A DNA stretch of 64,000 nucleotides from Isoetes taiwanensis (Eukaryota > Streptophyta > Lycopodiopsida > Isoetales > Isoetaceae): contig JAJEKV010000135.1 in the NCBI GenBank assembly GCA_021234155.1, positions 1,431,065-1,495,064 on the forward strand, written 5' to 3'. The first letter of the stretch is position 1. Every line of letters begins with the position of its first letter. The translations under genes and the position numbers were made by a program. Below the pieces are notes generated by a model. That model saw only the letters and a program-made list of their open reading frames with translations, was not told where the DNA came from and ran no database searches. Below, piece after piece: positions 34,500 through 46,199 of the stretch.

Positions 34500-37423
34500 A
34501 GCAATATTCCCTTATGATTTTTCTCGTTAAGGAGTTTTCTATGAAGAAAATATTGTGGCAGAAATTATAACCGAAGCATTTGGGGCTTTTGGCTTTGCGC
34601 CGGAGCTTTTGGCTTTGGCGCTTAAACGGTCGCTTTATGCTCGACATCGCATCTTCGATGTCCGGAACACTATGGTTCGTGGCTATACAGCCAGATGGTT
34701 TATGCACAGATATAAGTCCTGGGCTACGAAAAAGAGGATTAGAAGGCATTGATATGCCCAAAAATAACCCGATGAGCATTGGTCCGCTTCAAGAATCCAC
34801 AAGCTACTGAATGGGTATTTCAAAATAGCTTTAATTTGCCCGAGTTGTATAAAGCTTTGAATACATAGTTTCTACCTGCAAAAATGCCCTGAGCTTGTTG
34901 CTTGTAAAAAGGGCTTGTGCATGTTGCCTTAATCGAGATGCAAAGGAGGCATTTGCAAAATCGTTTTGCAAAAGAGGCATTTATAAAATCGTTTTATGTG
35001 CTCAAGCGGATGTATATAGATTTCAAAGGCGTAGATTGTTATTTGGGTTTTCTCTACTCTTTGTTGGCGCCTAAACGGCTCTGCAGCATTACATTTGTTC
35101 CTTAGCAAAAAATACAAGGATCAAGTGCAGGATCATAATATGGGTGTTTGGATCTTTGTGTTTTGAACCGTTGGCATCATTGGGATTTAGTATTCGGTTC
35201 TACAATGTCTAGAGAGATCTTACAACAAAGAAATTTGAAGGATACTATTATGCAAGGACCAAATGGTGATGATTCAAAACAAAATCTTTGTGATAGATGA
35301 GCTTCCAAGCAGGTTTGCTCATTTATATTTTTATGTATTGCTTCTAAGACCAATAAGGTAGCTAAGTAATATAGCGATTTATAACGTGTTGTAAAAATAA
35401 ACTTGTTTGTATGGTATTAGCTTTCTCACTAGAGCAGGATATTTGAACCAAAGCTTTCTTGAGATGGAGAAAGCACCCTTTTGTATGGCTCACTAGGTGG
35501 ATTGAATAAAGAATGTTTTTTGGGTTCTTATTTTTGTTTGTAAATATCATGGGCATTGCAAATTATTCTTATAGTCAATATTGCTTATGCTATTTCAAAT
35601 GTTTTAGGGTTTGTCTGGTGGTCATTGAGGCAAGCAACATACATGACCGCTGAGACTTGGATCATTTAGGTAACATTATTAATATTGATTTTTTATTGAC
35701 ATACTTAAAGCATGGACTCAATTTTCATGAGGCATCTAGCGTTTTGAATAATTAGCTTTCTAAGGAATTTAAAGCGTAAACACTTTGCACCGAATATATC
35801 AAGTCTGCTCATAGCGTAATGGATAAAGTCGCTTTTAATGTATAGCCGAAAGCATTTGGCGCTAGTTAGAAATGTTTTTGGAGTAATGAGAAAATTGTGG
35901 AACTCCTTGCGGGCTCTTGATGACTAAGGCCATTTGCAACAAATGATGGCAAACCAACGCCTTTGTACCGGAAGGCAATTTGTGGTGTGACAAATTTGGA
36001 GCAATTGGTGCTAGTGTTGGAAGCCCAAATGGATTTAGCGCTTATTCTGTTTCAGTGCATCGTTGGCTCTGCGCAGATGTTTGCATTAGTTGGCTCGCGC
36101 ATGTTTGCATTGCATCATGTTATTTGTCAATGCGGGATCTCCTTAAATTGGAGAGAATGAAGGTTGAATTCATTGATAAAATGGGCAAGAGTTGCGGGGA
36201 CCATTGAGTTTAACCGTTCTTCTTGGGCCAGAAATTATGGGCGAGGGAAGAAATGTAAGGACAAGATGGTTAGTTGTAACCTTGGTTTAGTTGCAACCAT
36301 TGCTAAGAAGTTTCAAGGAAATGGGTTGTCAAATCAAGATCTTCTTCGGTTGTCTTTCCTCTTTGTTTCTTAATCAAACTTGTTTATCTAAAAAGCTTTT
36401 TGATTGATAAAATATTATGACACCAATACTATCATTTGCAAAATGTTAGTTTCTATGGCGTAGAATGCTTTAATTTTAGAAATCACGCTTTGCTTTGTCC
36501 GATATGGTCCACGGAAGGACATCGAACTAATTAAGCATATGATTGTTTCTACCTATGCGATTAAAGGGGACACTCTACTTTTATTTTTTGTTGCTGCTTC
36601 ATTTCATTTTAATTTCCTTAGAGGAACCTTTGTTTCAAAGCATAAGATATACAAAGAATGTGTGATATACATTTTAGTCTTTGCAGGAAGGAGCATAGGT
36701 TTGATCGGAGGAGTAGAGAAATTTGATTCTACCAAGGGATTTAAGCTCTCAACATATGCGTCTTGGTGGATAAAACAAGCAATAAGCGTGGCGATGGCTT
36801 CGAATGCAAAAAGCATATGTCTACCCATGACGTTGTCTATTAGGCCCTTATGCATATTTTTTCATTTTCTTGACTATGAGTGCAATCAATTATTTTCCTC
36901 TAATCTTTTGCACATTTAATTTCGTTTAGGTTCATCATTATGAGATGATTTTTTGAGAAGCATGGGAGAGCTCCCGAAGAGCAAGAATTGGCGAGTTTGT
37001 TGGCTTGAGTTTATGAATTGGTCAAAGCCAATTTGGTCTCTTGATGAACCTATTGGTGATGGCACTATAGCCTTTGGTAAGCTTGTATTACGCTTGATTC
37101 AAGCGCTATTAAACGGAATGCCGATAGCCTTAACATTGCGAGGAGATACTTGCCGAGATGAGACTTCGAATGTCTTGAGAAAGTTACCAGTGCATTGTGG
37201 CTAAAAGAAGATGTGGACAAAGTTTTGCATACTTTACAACCACAGGAGCGAGAGATTATACGACATCGATTTGGTGGCTGGTGGCAGGTCTAAGACTTTT
37301 GAAGAAGTGGGTTACATGTACAATGTGACTAGAAATCGCATACGACAAATTGAAAACAATGCAATGCGCAAATTAAGACAATCAAAACAAAGTAATTGTC
37401 TGCGCTGTCACATGTGTTCCTAA
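34500..37423 (+). pseudogene. plastid RNA polymerase sigma-70 factor copy, broken
   Basis: Nuclear SIG genes encode sigma-70 factors that direct the plastid-encoded RNA polymerase to its promoters. Region 1.2/2.1 (36.16-36.36 kb): NLGLVATIAKKFQGNGLSNQDLL. An intron follows. Region 2 (36688-36831): [30 protein letters not shown] and ICLP, including the -10-binding helix. Region 3 (36.95-37.05 kb): HGRAPEEQELASLL. Region 4 (37.21-37.42 kb): VDKVLHTLQPQEREIIRHRF, then in another frame SKTFEEVGYMYNVTRNRIRQI, the helix-turn-helix for the -35 box. A helical stretch near 34555 (EIITEAFGAFGFAPELL) may be the N-terminal part. Stops in region 3 and a shift after RHRFG make it non-functional. Introns are kept, so the copy came from genomic DNA. 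Which SIG paralogue is unclear. Confidence 0.85.
34820..36120. other. no clear exon between sigma-copy N-terminal and core parts
   Basis: The stretch is presumably intron and decayed exon of the sigma-factor copy. Frames such as AKEAFIKSF appear near 34.93-35.05 kb, but neither alignment blocks nor splice sites are convincing. Imperfect repeats of TTTGCAAAA and TAAAATCGTTTT occur near 34950-35000. Confidence 0.45.
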
Positions 37424-38220
37424 CTACTAGGCGAAGGACCTCAATGTACTATGATAACAAAATTCAATGGAAAAAAAATTGAGCATCTTGGTCTTCTGTA
37501 CTCTTCCCTTTTGTAATCAAAATACTGATAATAAGCAAATTTGGATTAAAAAAAAGGAAAAATAAAAATAAAAATGCTCAAATGAACCATATCTTTGAAA
37601 TATAACAATTAATTAGGGAGATATCACAATTTAAGACCATGTAAAAAATCATGAACCCTCAAATTTTATTATGCTAATACATGAAGGTTGAATACTATGG
37701 TCTTTTATCAGATTACCAAAACTTGCCGTGTGAAGCACAGTAAAGGTCGATATCATGAAAAAAAAAAAACACACTAGTTTTTCACATTATCGTGGAAGCA
37801 AAATCATCTTTGGTATATCTAAACCAAGCATAGTTTTATTGATAATTAGTCACTATAAAATACCATAACAATTATACACTAAAATAACAAAGATGATTAA
37901 TCATTTGTAAGATATCATACTAATTAAGCGTAAAATTACAATGTCAATAAACCAAGGATAATAGATGTGATCAAATATCATTCCGATAAACGTGATAAGT
38001 TAAGTGGTAGCACATATCATATATTCAAGTTGTCACAAAAACTAGCTATAAATTATCATCTTTCAATACCATGTGAAGAAACACTATTCGTATGTCATGT
38101 TACTAAACTGCATTGATGAACTATATGGTATAACTAGACATGATTTGTAAACTTTTTGGCCCACATACCGATATTGATTTTAGGAGTTGGTTTTTACTAC
38201 GAAATCATTAGAAAAAGATC
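37424..38220. other. AT-rich right subterminal region of CACTA-like element
   Basis: Very AT-rich, without a gene. Recurrent short motifs, such as ATACTAATT, CACTATAAAA, ACACTAAAAT and ACACTAGTTTT, may be the subterminal binding repeats expected in a CACTA-type element. Confidence 0.55.
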
Positions 38221-38248
38221 ATACTAATTCAATTTTGGGGGCCTTGTG

Positions 38249-38590
38249 TACAGAAAGTTTGTCAAGGACTTCGCAAAAGTAGCAGCACCCATAACAGACC
38301 TAAAAAAGCATAAGAAAGTTAAAGAGTGGACCACACATTGGCAAAAAGTGCACTCATTCTTTGACAAATTAAAGGAAGCATTAACCATTCCACCTGTACT
38401 TACGTCAATGGATCCCCAGAAGGACAAATGGGTGGCCACAGATGCAAATAAGATAGCTATAGGTGGTGCCTTGATGAAAGAAGGTCGAGTTATAGCCTAT
38501 GATTCCAAGAAAATGAATGATACAATAGCATTACCTTATGTATGACCAGGAGTTGCTAGCGATTGTGAAAGCCTTGAGGATTTGGAGGCA
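38249..38590 (+). pseudogene. chromovirus RNase H domain
   Basis: YRKFVKDFAKVAAPITDL is the tether, followed by KVHSFFDKLKEALTIPPVL, then WVATDANKIAIGGALM with the first catalytic aspartate and RVIAYDSKKMN. A frameshift then leads to an ELLAIVKAL-like stretch and IWRHYL, where the sequence is cut at about 38590 by another LTR-type insertion. The order matches Ty3 RNase H closely. Confidence 0.88.
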
Positions 38591-39043
38591 CTACTTGTGA
38601 TATAGTATCTACGCCTGAGGGTATGGATAAAGCCTCGTAAAAGTTGAGGCTCATAAAGTATCTGCCATGTTGGTGTGTTGGTTATCACTAGAGATGCTAG
38701 TGCGTAACATATGGCATCAGAGCCAAGTGTCACTTTCAAGTCTCCATGGGAGCGTCCCAATTGGTAAATTGCCTCGTGGGCAAAGGATGTAAGTCCCGCA
38801 TGCTTGAGGGCGAGTATTCCGACGATGGGGAGGAGTTGATATGGTTTGGGGCCACATGGAAGACCATTCGAGAGGATCTTGGGGAGGCGGCACCTAATTA
38901 TCACATATAGAGTATCAAACATCAATGTCCAGATGCTTTTGCCCAGTTGGTTAGGGCACGATAATTAAGGTGTCGTATCAACTTGGCAGGCGCTTCCAAT
39001 TGGATACAAACCATTAGAGCCCCTAGTATATTTTCACTCCACA
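38591..39043 (+). mobile_element. LTR fragment with primer-binding site plus tRNA-like piece
   Basis: GGATAAAGCCTCG, then TTATCACTAGAGATGCTAG and TGCGTAACA (ending 38709), parallel the fragment at 24.69-24.79 kb. TGGCATCAGAGC at 38712-38723 is a one-base variant of the initiator tRNA-Met primer site. At 38936-38990, GCTTTTGCCCAGTTGG with TTAGGGCAC resembles a tRNA D-arm, so a SINE remnant may sit at the right end. The piece interrupts the chromovirus between RNase H and integrase. Confidence 0.65.
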
Positions 39044-40160
39044 GAGATGGATGGAGTTTTTTGAGGAGTATGACTTTGAGATGGTCTATAAGCCTAGAGA
39101 AAATAGCGTTTTTGTTGATGCCCTATCCCGCCAACCATTGATTACTAGAACCTATTGTAATGCTATTTCAACTCTTACAAGTGAGTTTGATAGAATCGTT
39201 GAGCGAGATGTTTCCAATGATCCAAAGTTTAAGGAAGTGTGATATAGTTTGTCTAAGGTGGCGAGAACAGATAAGAACGTGACACTTTTAGGCATTATAA
39301 GAAGGAAGGTAACCTTCTATATTATAAGAATAAGTTATGCGTTCCAGAATCATCAGAAGTAAGGAAGCTTATTCTCCATGATACACATAATAGTCCAATA
39401 ACCAGACATGGTGGGTTCCCCAAGACTTATTTCAAAATACGAACCAGTTACTTCTGCCCAGGCAAGAAGCATATTGCCAAGTACATTAAACAATGTCAGC
39501 AAACAAAGGTCGAGCAGTTGCATGTACCAAGGGTCCAACCTTTGGATATCCCAAACGCTAAGTGGAAAGTATTACCATGGATTTCATAGTAGGTCTTCCA
39601 TGAACCTTAAGGGGACATGATGTCCTGATGGTGGTGGTTGATAAGTTCTGGAAGTGGCGCGCTTTCGGCCATGTAGAACCATCGAAGCGATTTTGGATAC
39701 ATCATACCTCTTCATGAAAGAGATCTTCTGACTTCATGGTATGCCAAGGATGATTATATCAGATAGGAACCCTAAGTTTGTTAGTGCTTTTTGGATAGAC
39801 TTCTTTAGCATTATATAGACCAAGTTTTCCATAAACTTATCAGCCCAGACAGATGGCCAGACAGAACACACCAATTGCATAATTGAGGATATGCTATGGA
39901 ATTATGTCTAGAATAAACAATTTAAATGGGCAGACCATATACATTTAGTGGAGTTTGCCTATAATAGTACAAAGCAGGAGTTTTCAAGGATGTCTCCATT
40001 CATGATTAACTATGAATACCAATATCTTACTCCAGGTATGTGGCATAACTTGGTATCGAAGGTCGAAGTCTCTCAACAATTGATAAACAACATGCAAGCC
40101 TTGGTTGAGGAGGTACGTGAGTACTTGTCGGCAGCAAGGAGTAGATAGAAGAGTCTCACA
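39044..40160 (+). pseudogene. chromovirus integrase
   Basis: WMEFFEEYDFEMVYKP with VDALSRQP closes RNase H. Then come LHDTHNSPITRHGG-like and YFCPGKKHIAKYIKQC blocks (the HHCC zinc site; the last C pair is partly changed), LPWIS in place of the first core strand, a 'SDRNPKFVSAFW'-like block and a TDGQTERTN-like block (DDE core). EFAYNSTKQEFSRMSPFMINY follows (39948-40148 frame). These are the canonical Ty3 integrase motifs in order, scattered over all three frames with many stops. Confidence 0.85.
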
Positions 40161-41949
40161 GAAAGCATTGAACCCCACAAAAATTTCAAGTCGGAGATTC
40201 CGTATACTTAAAGATAAAGGTTAAGTAGGCCAAGCTTAAAGTTGGAAATTGCCAGAAGTTAGCTCCTCATGTTTTGAGATCATTGAGCATGTGGGTGCTC
40301 CGGCCTATAAGCTCAATTTTCTCGCACATCTAAAAATCCATAAAGTCTTTTGTAAGCCTTTTGAAGAAGCATACTCATGATCCAAATGAGATACTTAAAT
40401 CACCAACCTTATTAGAGATGATAGAAGAACAATTGAATTTTTCTTTTGAAGCTCTCGTATATCGAGCATATAAGCAAACAATGAGGACTCAGATCCTGCA
40501 ATATTTGATTAAGTGAAAACACTTACCACTAGAGGATGCAACGTGGGTTCTCAAAATATTTCTTGATAAGGCTTGACTTGGACTTTATGAAGCAATGACA
40601 AGGGTGCACCATTAACAATATAATCAACCCCGACTCCAAAGGTGAGCATGTCCTCTTTTGAGTGGCAAACCCGATAGGGATCACAAAGATGGTTGGTTAT
40701 TGAATGCATCCTAGAAAAGAAGAGAGCATGTAGACACCGTAAAACGCATTCATCTATGGCCCTTATGGAAACAATGCCATTCCTTATGCCGAGATGAATA
40801 GCTAGCTCTAGGCATGCTGGAAATCCCTATTTCTATTTCAGTTTATAGGGAGTGGTCCCTTTCAACCACAACATGTTATATAATTTTTCGAAAACTGATG
40901 TCACTATGATTCTGCAGGCCAGTAGTAGTTGTCTTCATGCCTCTGCAGGTTTCGCAGTGGTCCATTGAGGACCTATGACTTCTGTTTCATGAACATATTA
41001 TAAGTTATATGTGCTTTGTTTTGTGTGAACGACTTATGACAAAACATTGAAAGCATCAAACCCCACAAAAATTTCAAGTCAGAGATTCTGTATAGTTAAA
41101 GATAAAGGTTAAGTAGGCCAAGCTTAAAGTTGGAAATTGCCAGAAGTTAGCTCCTCGATGGGCAGGACCTTTTGAGATCATTGAGCACGTGGGTGCTCAG
41201 GCCTATAAGCTCAATTTTCTCGCACATCTAAAAATTCATAAAGTTTTTCATGTAAGCCTTTTGAAAAAGCATACACCTGCTCCAAATGAGATACTTAAAT
41301 CACCAACCTTATTAGAGATGATGGAAGAACAATTGAATTTTTTTTTGAAGCTCTCGTAGATCGAGTATATAAGTAAACAATGAGGACTCAGATCCTGTAA
41401 TATTTGATTAAGTGAAAACACTTACCACTAGAGGATGCAATATGGGTTCTCAAAATATTTCTTGATAAGGCTTAACTGGACTTTATCAAGCAATGACAAG
41501 GGTGCACCATCAACAATGTAATCAACCTCGACTCCAAAGGTGAGCATGTCCTCTTTTGAGTGGCAGACCCAATAGGGATCGCAAAGAGGGTTGGTTATTG
41601 AATGCATCCTAGAAAAGAGGAGAGCATGTAGGCACCGTAAGGCGCATTCATCTACGACCCTTATGGAAACAATGCCATTCCTTATGCCGAGATGAATAGC
41701 TAGCTCTAGGCATGCTGGGAATCCCTATATCTATTTCAATTGATAGGGAGTGGTCCCTTTCAACCACAACATAACATATTACATATTTTTTCGAAAATTG
41801 ATGTTACTATGATTCTGCAGACCAGTAGCAGTTGTCTTCATGCCTCTGCAGGTTTCGCAGTGGTCCATTGAGGACCTATGACTTCTGTTTCATGAACTAT
41901 TATAAGTTATATATGCTATGTTTTGTGTGAACGACTTATGACAAAACAA
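40161..41949 (+). repeat. 888-bp tandem duplication of the chromovirus 3' region
   Basis: GAAAGCAT followed by ACCCCACAAAAATTTCAAGT starts at 40161 and again at 41049. Both copies run in parallel through the integrase tail, the chromodomain, GGGAGTGGTCCCTTTCAACC and TCCATTGAGGACCTATGAC to ACGACTTATGACAAAACA. Similarity is high. The duplicated unit begins inside coding sequence, so it is not a normal LTR pair; unequal crossing-over or a template switch would explain it. Confidence 0.9.
40380..40580 (+). pseudogene. chromodomain of the chromovirus integrase
   Basis: Sequence near 40.48 kb reads LIKWKHLPLEDATWV followed by FLDKA, the core of the chromodomain fused to the integrase C-terminus in plant chromoviruses, where it steers insertion into heterochromatin. 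TLLEMIEEQL precedes it. The aromatic W in 'KWK' and the 'atW' are kept. A second copy with small changes lies at about 41.38-41.48 kb. Confidence 0.8.
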
Positions 41950-42693
41950 TGATCGTGGTTGATCTATGTATAGTTCTATTTTATGTCAAGGTATTTTCGT
42001 AATTTAAACTATCAAGTGGCTAAGGCAAAGGCTGCCATATAAAGATAGAGGCTGGGATGTTAAAGCAAACATGAACTTAACACTGCATCTTTATAAACAT
42101 GTGGCCACCAAAGTTGGGGCTTTTGTAACAATAGCCAACTAGTTTTGTTTCTGCTAGGTCAAGTATTATATGGTTAATTCAATGATTCCTAAAAAAAAAG
42201 AAGAAGAAAATGACGTGCCATTACTAGCCCTTGATAAGGATTCGCCTCGTGAAATATAACATCCCTTTTTAAGACTTGTTGGAGTTTCGCCAAATTGGCT
42301 ATTCTTATTTGACAAATATTTGCCAAAAAGGTTACATATTTAAGAGCTAGAAAAAAATTAGACACTACTGGCTTGGGCAAATTTGGTATCAAAATGGACC
42401 AAAACAAAGTCCCATATATTATGAAACAGTGCTTAAGATAGAGTTGAGCCGAAATGGTAGTTCAGGGCATACGATCTGAGCTGTGGGATAGACGGATCCG
42501 ACGATCGTAGTAGTCCAGGGCGCACCTCGAAAAGTGCCCAGAGGTCCCAACATACGATCTGGGCCGTAGACTGGACGGATCCGACGACCAAGATAGTCCA
42601 GGCGCACCTCATTTAGAATACATAGCATCTCGTTAAGAAGAAGTGTTTTGCCAGCTGGTGTACCGGAATCTGGAGGTCCCATTATAAAAAAAA
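41950..42693. repeat. spacer with 83-bp-period duplication
   Basis: CATACGATCTG starts at 42468 and 42551, each copy followed by GACGGATCCGACGA, TAGTCCAGG and CGCACCTC. The repeated blocks are GC-rich in an AT-rich setting. No gene is seen. The right end is the border of a Helitron-like element at 42694. Confidence 0.75.
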
Positions 42694-43023
42694 CTAGTAA
42701 ACGTGTGCCCGGCGTTGCCGGGATAATGTCTTGACATGTGTTTTTACTCGATCTTTAATGTCCATATGCGCAACTTCGACAACAGCGTATGTTGATATTG
42801 GCAAGAATGGACATTACTTGCTTTCATAATTACTTTTGTTATTCAAATTGTCTAATGACAATATTATCGTCAATGTATTAAAATTTTAGTAGAGAAATTA
42901 CTTTTATTATTATTATTACTTTTAGTAGAGAAATTTTATTATTAGTAGAGAATATTATTTGCTTTTCATTACTCCACTCCATTAGAATAATAATACAATA
43001 TGTGGCGGTTGAGAAGCAAGTTT

Positions 43024-43087
43024 TACACTTGCCCGGAATGTCTACGTGACTATAAAGCTTACGAATGTCTACGTGACTATAAAGCCT
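43024..43087. repeat. 33-bp tandem duplication
   Basis: GAATGTCTACGTGACTATAA is repeated with the same following AGC, about 30 bp apart. It is non-coding and lies inside Helitron-like element B. Confidence 0.8.
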
Positions 43088-43638
43088 AAATTGGATTCAT
43101 CACCTGAGTTTTTAGTTGGCAAGGAGCCAACCCGCGTTATTATAATGCCTAAACTATGAAGAAAGAAAAGATCTACAATTCTCTTTATATATCTTGGTAT
43201 GTTCAGATGACGGAGCCTTCAATCATTTGCATAGTTGCAAGTTACTTGTATAGAGGCTTCTAGTAGACCAAGTTCATGCCAAGGAAAGGACAATGGAGAA
43301 ACAACATTGTGGTGTCTGGTATGCAAAATGTAGCACCATAGAAAAGAAACAATAAGAACTATGCACCACTAAAACAACATCAATTTTGCAGCCTACAAAC
43401 AACTATAACATCCAGTATGTCAAGTGGGCAACATGGATACAGTAAATAAAGTATAGGCATTGCAATCATGGTTTGCAAGTGCAGAAATATGTCTCAAAAC
43501 ATTATTACAGTTGGTCTATGGCAGAAGGAAGTATTTGTCCTATTTCATGTCAATCGTATAACATCCAAAAACATGTGTATGAATTACCAAACAATATTTG
43601 TCGATCACAATTTCTGTCAATAAACATTATGGCAATTT

Positions 43639-43670
43639 CTGGTAAACATGCGCGGGGCATTGCCACGCTT
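43639..43670 (-). mobile_element. diverged Helitron-like 3' end inside element B
   Basis: CTGGTAAACATGCGCGGGGC followed by ATTGCCACGC aligns base for base with the family terminus CTAGTAAACGTGTGCCCGGC plus GTTGCCGGG. The hairpin stem is degraded. It is probably an older, decayed member into or near which the younger one landed. TTGGGATGCATC with AAAGACTTTGTGACAT is then repeated at 43675 and 43753. Confidence 0.55.
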
Positions 43671-44655
43671 ATGTTGGGATGCATCTTAAAGATGATGCAT
43701 CTTAAAGACTTTGTGACATGCGAACTTATCGATTCCCTAAATTGTTTAAGTTGGGATGCATCCTAAAGACTTTGTGACATTACGACTTATGGATTATCTT
43801 TGTGGATTTGTAGAGTTCATTTTGTTAATATCAGAACTACACGTATGAGGAAATGGAAAAAAAAACAATAAAACTCAAATAGAAATAGCTTGCTTTTATA
43901 ATTGACAGGAAAACCAACATGTCATGATGTCATGATGCAAATTTTAAATGGCAGTTAGCATTTAGTAAGACTTTATTTATTATCTTAATGCTAAGACTAA
44001 GAAATGAGTATACCGATGCTTGAAAAAAAAAAAAGAGAAGAAATCTACCTTTGTAGGCTCTTATAAAAACAGAAGATGGAACATTTGACAACTGCCAGCT
44101 CCATTGCTGATTAATAACGCCTTCTATTTCAGCTCATTCAACATTAATACTTGTTAATTTCGTCTTCTTACAATATCATAGTACCATTTTCATACCTTCA
44201 GAAGAGAAGATCTGATAAGGTACTCTACATCATGTGCTAAAGTATTTTTACATGAGAGGGAGATTGCTTCACAATCATTATAAAGGATCTATTACAGTCA
44301 GTTAGATAACAAACATCATGATTTACAATCCACAAATAACATAAAAAAACTTGCATCATGATGGATGAGAATGTATTGAGAACTGGCCTCTGATGACATC
44401 CCATTAAACTTGGGGAAGTAGGGCTGCACGCTGTCAAAAGCAATAGTAGAATCAGAAAATGTCACAAATCATGCTTCTGCTATACTTCAAAGTGTACAGC
44501 TATAATCTTTTAAGCATATAACATGAATGCATGTCATGCATTTTGACAAAAACTCAGCATTTCAAAATTGGAAGTAAAAAGAAAAATGACTCTTTCGGCA
44601 TTTCAGGTTTGTTTCAGCTGGAGAAGCGGTAGCTGTTGGCCTCATGTTGATGTCA

Positions 44656-45000
44656 TTAGCAGAACATGAATGCACACTGTACTTTGACAGCAATTAATCT
44701 GTTAAATATTTCAAATGCTACTACAAATACTCGGTCCAGATTATGTAATTGAAGGATTTGATTGCTAGATCCAATAGCATCAAATGGCGATACATAAATA
44801 AGGAGTTCTACCTCTGCCTGAATGATCAGAAGATAACTCAACGTCAAAAGAGAAAAAACAGAGAGGAATGGCCTTGTACCAACGGATCTTCCCCTGAGAC
44901 CTGATTCATAGATTGCAAGAGCAGGGTTAATCTGCATCATAGAGAGCATTTTGTAACCTAATCTACCTGCAAGCTTCCGTCCTTTCCTGCTGTTAAAAGT
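44656..45000 (-). other. exon-like open frame in Helitron-like element B
   Basis: After a pyrimidine-rich AACAGCAG acceptor near 45000, the minus strand stays open through RKGRKLAGRLGYKMLS, MMQINPALAIYESG and RGRSVGTRPF, then turns hydrophobic. It looks like a genuine exon with read-through into intron, in the sense of the element. I do not recognise the protein. It may be a captured gene fragment. To the right, 45318-45372 holds three units of ACGACCTCTGTTTTGCTTCA. Confidence 0.4.
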
Positions 45001-46199
45001 GGAAGAGAAACAGATATACAGCCTCTTGCATATGTCAAGAGAGATGGCATGGCTGAGTTTTTACCCATAGTCGTAGCTGCAAAATCAAAGAAAAGGAGGA
45101 TATGCTGAATCACGAAAGAACTGGAAAAGAGAATAAGACTTCCTCAGAAACATGCAAAAATATGAAAAAGAGAACATGGCAACACAGATAAACCTACGAT
45201 CCGCTTCTGTGACAAAGAGAAAAAATCTCAGAAAAAAACGTGGAACAAAGCTCCCTACCACTTGTTTCAGCGGCCTCTGCTTTGCCACAGTGGATTAAAT
45301 CAAGAAAATAAAAAAGAACGACCTCTGTTTTGCTTCAACGACCTCTGTTTTTGCTTCAACGACCTCTGTTTCGCCGCAGCCAAGCAAGACACCTGCACCA
45401 AAAACGTTTTTGCATAGGCATAGGAGCTAAAATTTAGGACAAAGCATAAAGAGTGATTTACCCAGTGCATATAATAGAAGCTGAGTCAATTCACATCTGA
45501 AAAATGGCAGTCACATCTATAGAGTGATTTTCGTCTCCACTGAACCTTGCAGCAAAAGAAATATTCTGCATGTTAACGCCTGATGCCACAAAGTCATGCT
45601 CTAACAAAAATACCAGTTGTGGACGAAATCTTTCGCCAAAAATGACACCTCCAGCATAAATGAGATCAAATCATGGAGTGCCTCACCTCCGGTAGAATGA
45701 TTCTAAACCAACACTTGGAAGCCAAGAACGACCTGTTGCTCTTGTTTATCTGCATTAAGAAACAAACCAACAAATATTAGGCATCTTCATGATTGATAGG
45801 GCATTCAATTTAAAAGTAAACTTTACAAAACTGTGATATTGATGCTCTTCGCCAACAGGCAAGTAAAATCAGTTATTTTGCGTTTTACACATAAAAACAT
45901 ACTGTTCTTCGTGCATATGAGATCAAATAATGATAAGATCGTACCCTTTCCTGGATGTTGTTGCTGCAAAGATGCACGAAGGAGTACGAAATCCACCAGG
46001 ATATGAGCAGAAATATGCCCACAAAATGGTAGAAGAAAGAAGAGGAAAGACTGATCTGTTGAAAGAACACATGTTGCCGCCGAAACTGTTTAAGACTCCA
46101 GACCCAACCGGCATGCAACCGAGATCCGTCGACCCAAAATCGTGATCCACCGCCCCTCGGGCGTTTCAAAAAATAGTATAATCATAACGCAAAAGGGAA

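Larger units (their letters stand above)
31645..38248. mobile_element. 6.6-kb CACTA-like transposon carrying a plastid sigma-factor copy
   Basis: The ends are inverted repeats with 16 perfect bases, CACAAGGCCCCCAAAA, at 31645 and, in complement, ending at 38248; similarity continues weakly for ~8 bp. TAC flanks both sides (31641-31643, with one extra G, and 38249-38251). A 5'-CAC start and a 3-bp target duplication fit the CACTA/EnSpm superfamily. ATACTAATT-like motifs recur near both ends (31795, 37918, 38221), as CACTA subterminal repeats do. No transposase was recognised. The insertion lies in the chromovirus RT-to-RNase H tether, with about eight host codons missing. One caution: the right repeat can also be read in frame as GLVYRKF. 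Confidence 0.7.
22900..41949 (+). mobile_element. decayed Ty3 chromovirus split by nested insertions
   Basis: In plus-strand order: gag (23.46-24.13 kb and from 24.93 kb), protease (25.38-25.78), RT start (25.87-26.19), RT core (31.11-31.64), RNase H (38.25-38.59), integrase (39.04-40.16) and chromodomain (40.38-40.58). Blocks on either side of each gap join within the same conserved motif, so they come from one element that later insertions divided. RT before integrase and a C-terminal chromodomain define the chromovirus branch of Ty3. Stops and frameshifts show it is dead. Intact LTRs were not located; the outer limits given are approximate. Confidence 0.8.

Noticed and set aside
36539-36919. 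126-codon frame as a complete small sigma factor
   Set aside because: Only the middle codes for sigma region 2. The start is intron with the acceptor at 36687, and the end runs into the next intron.
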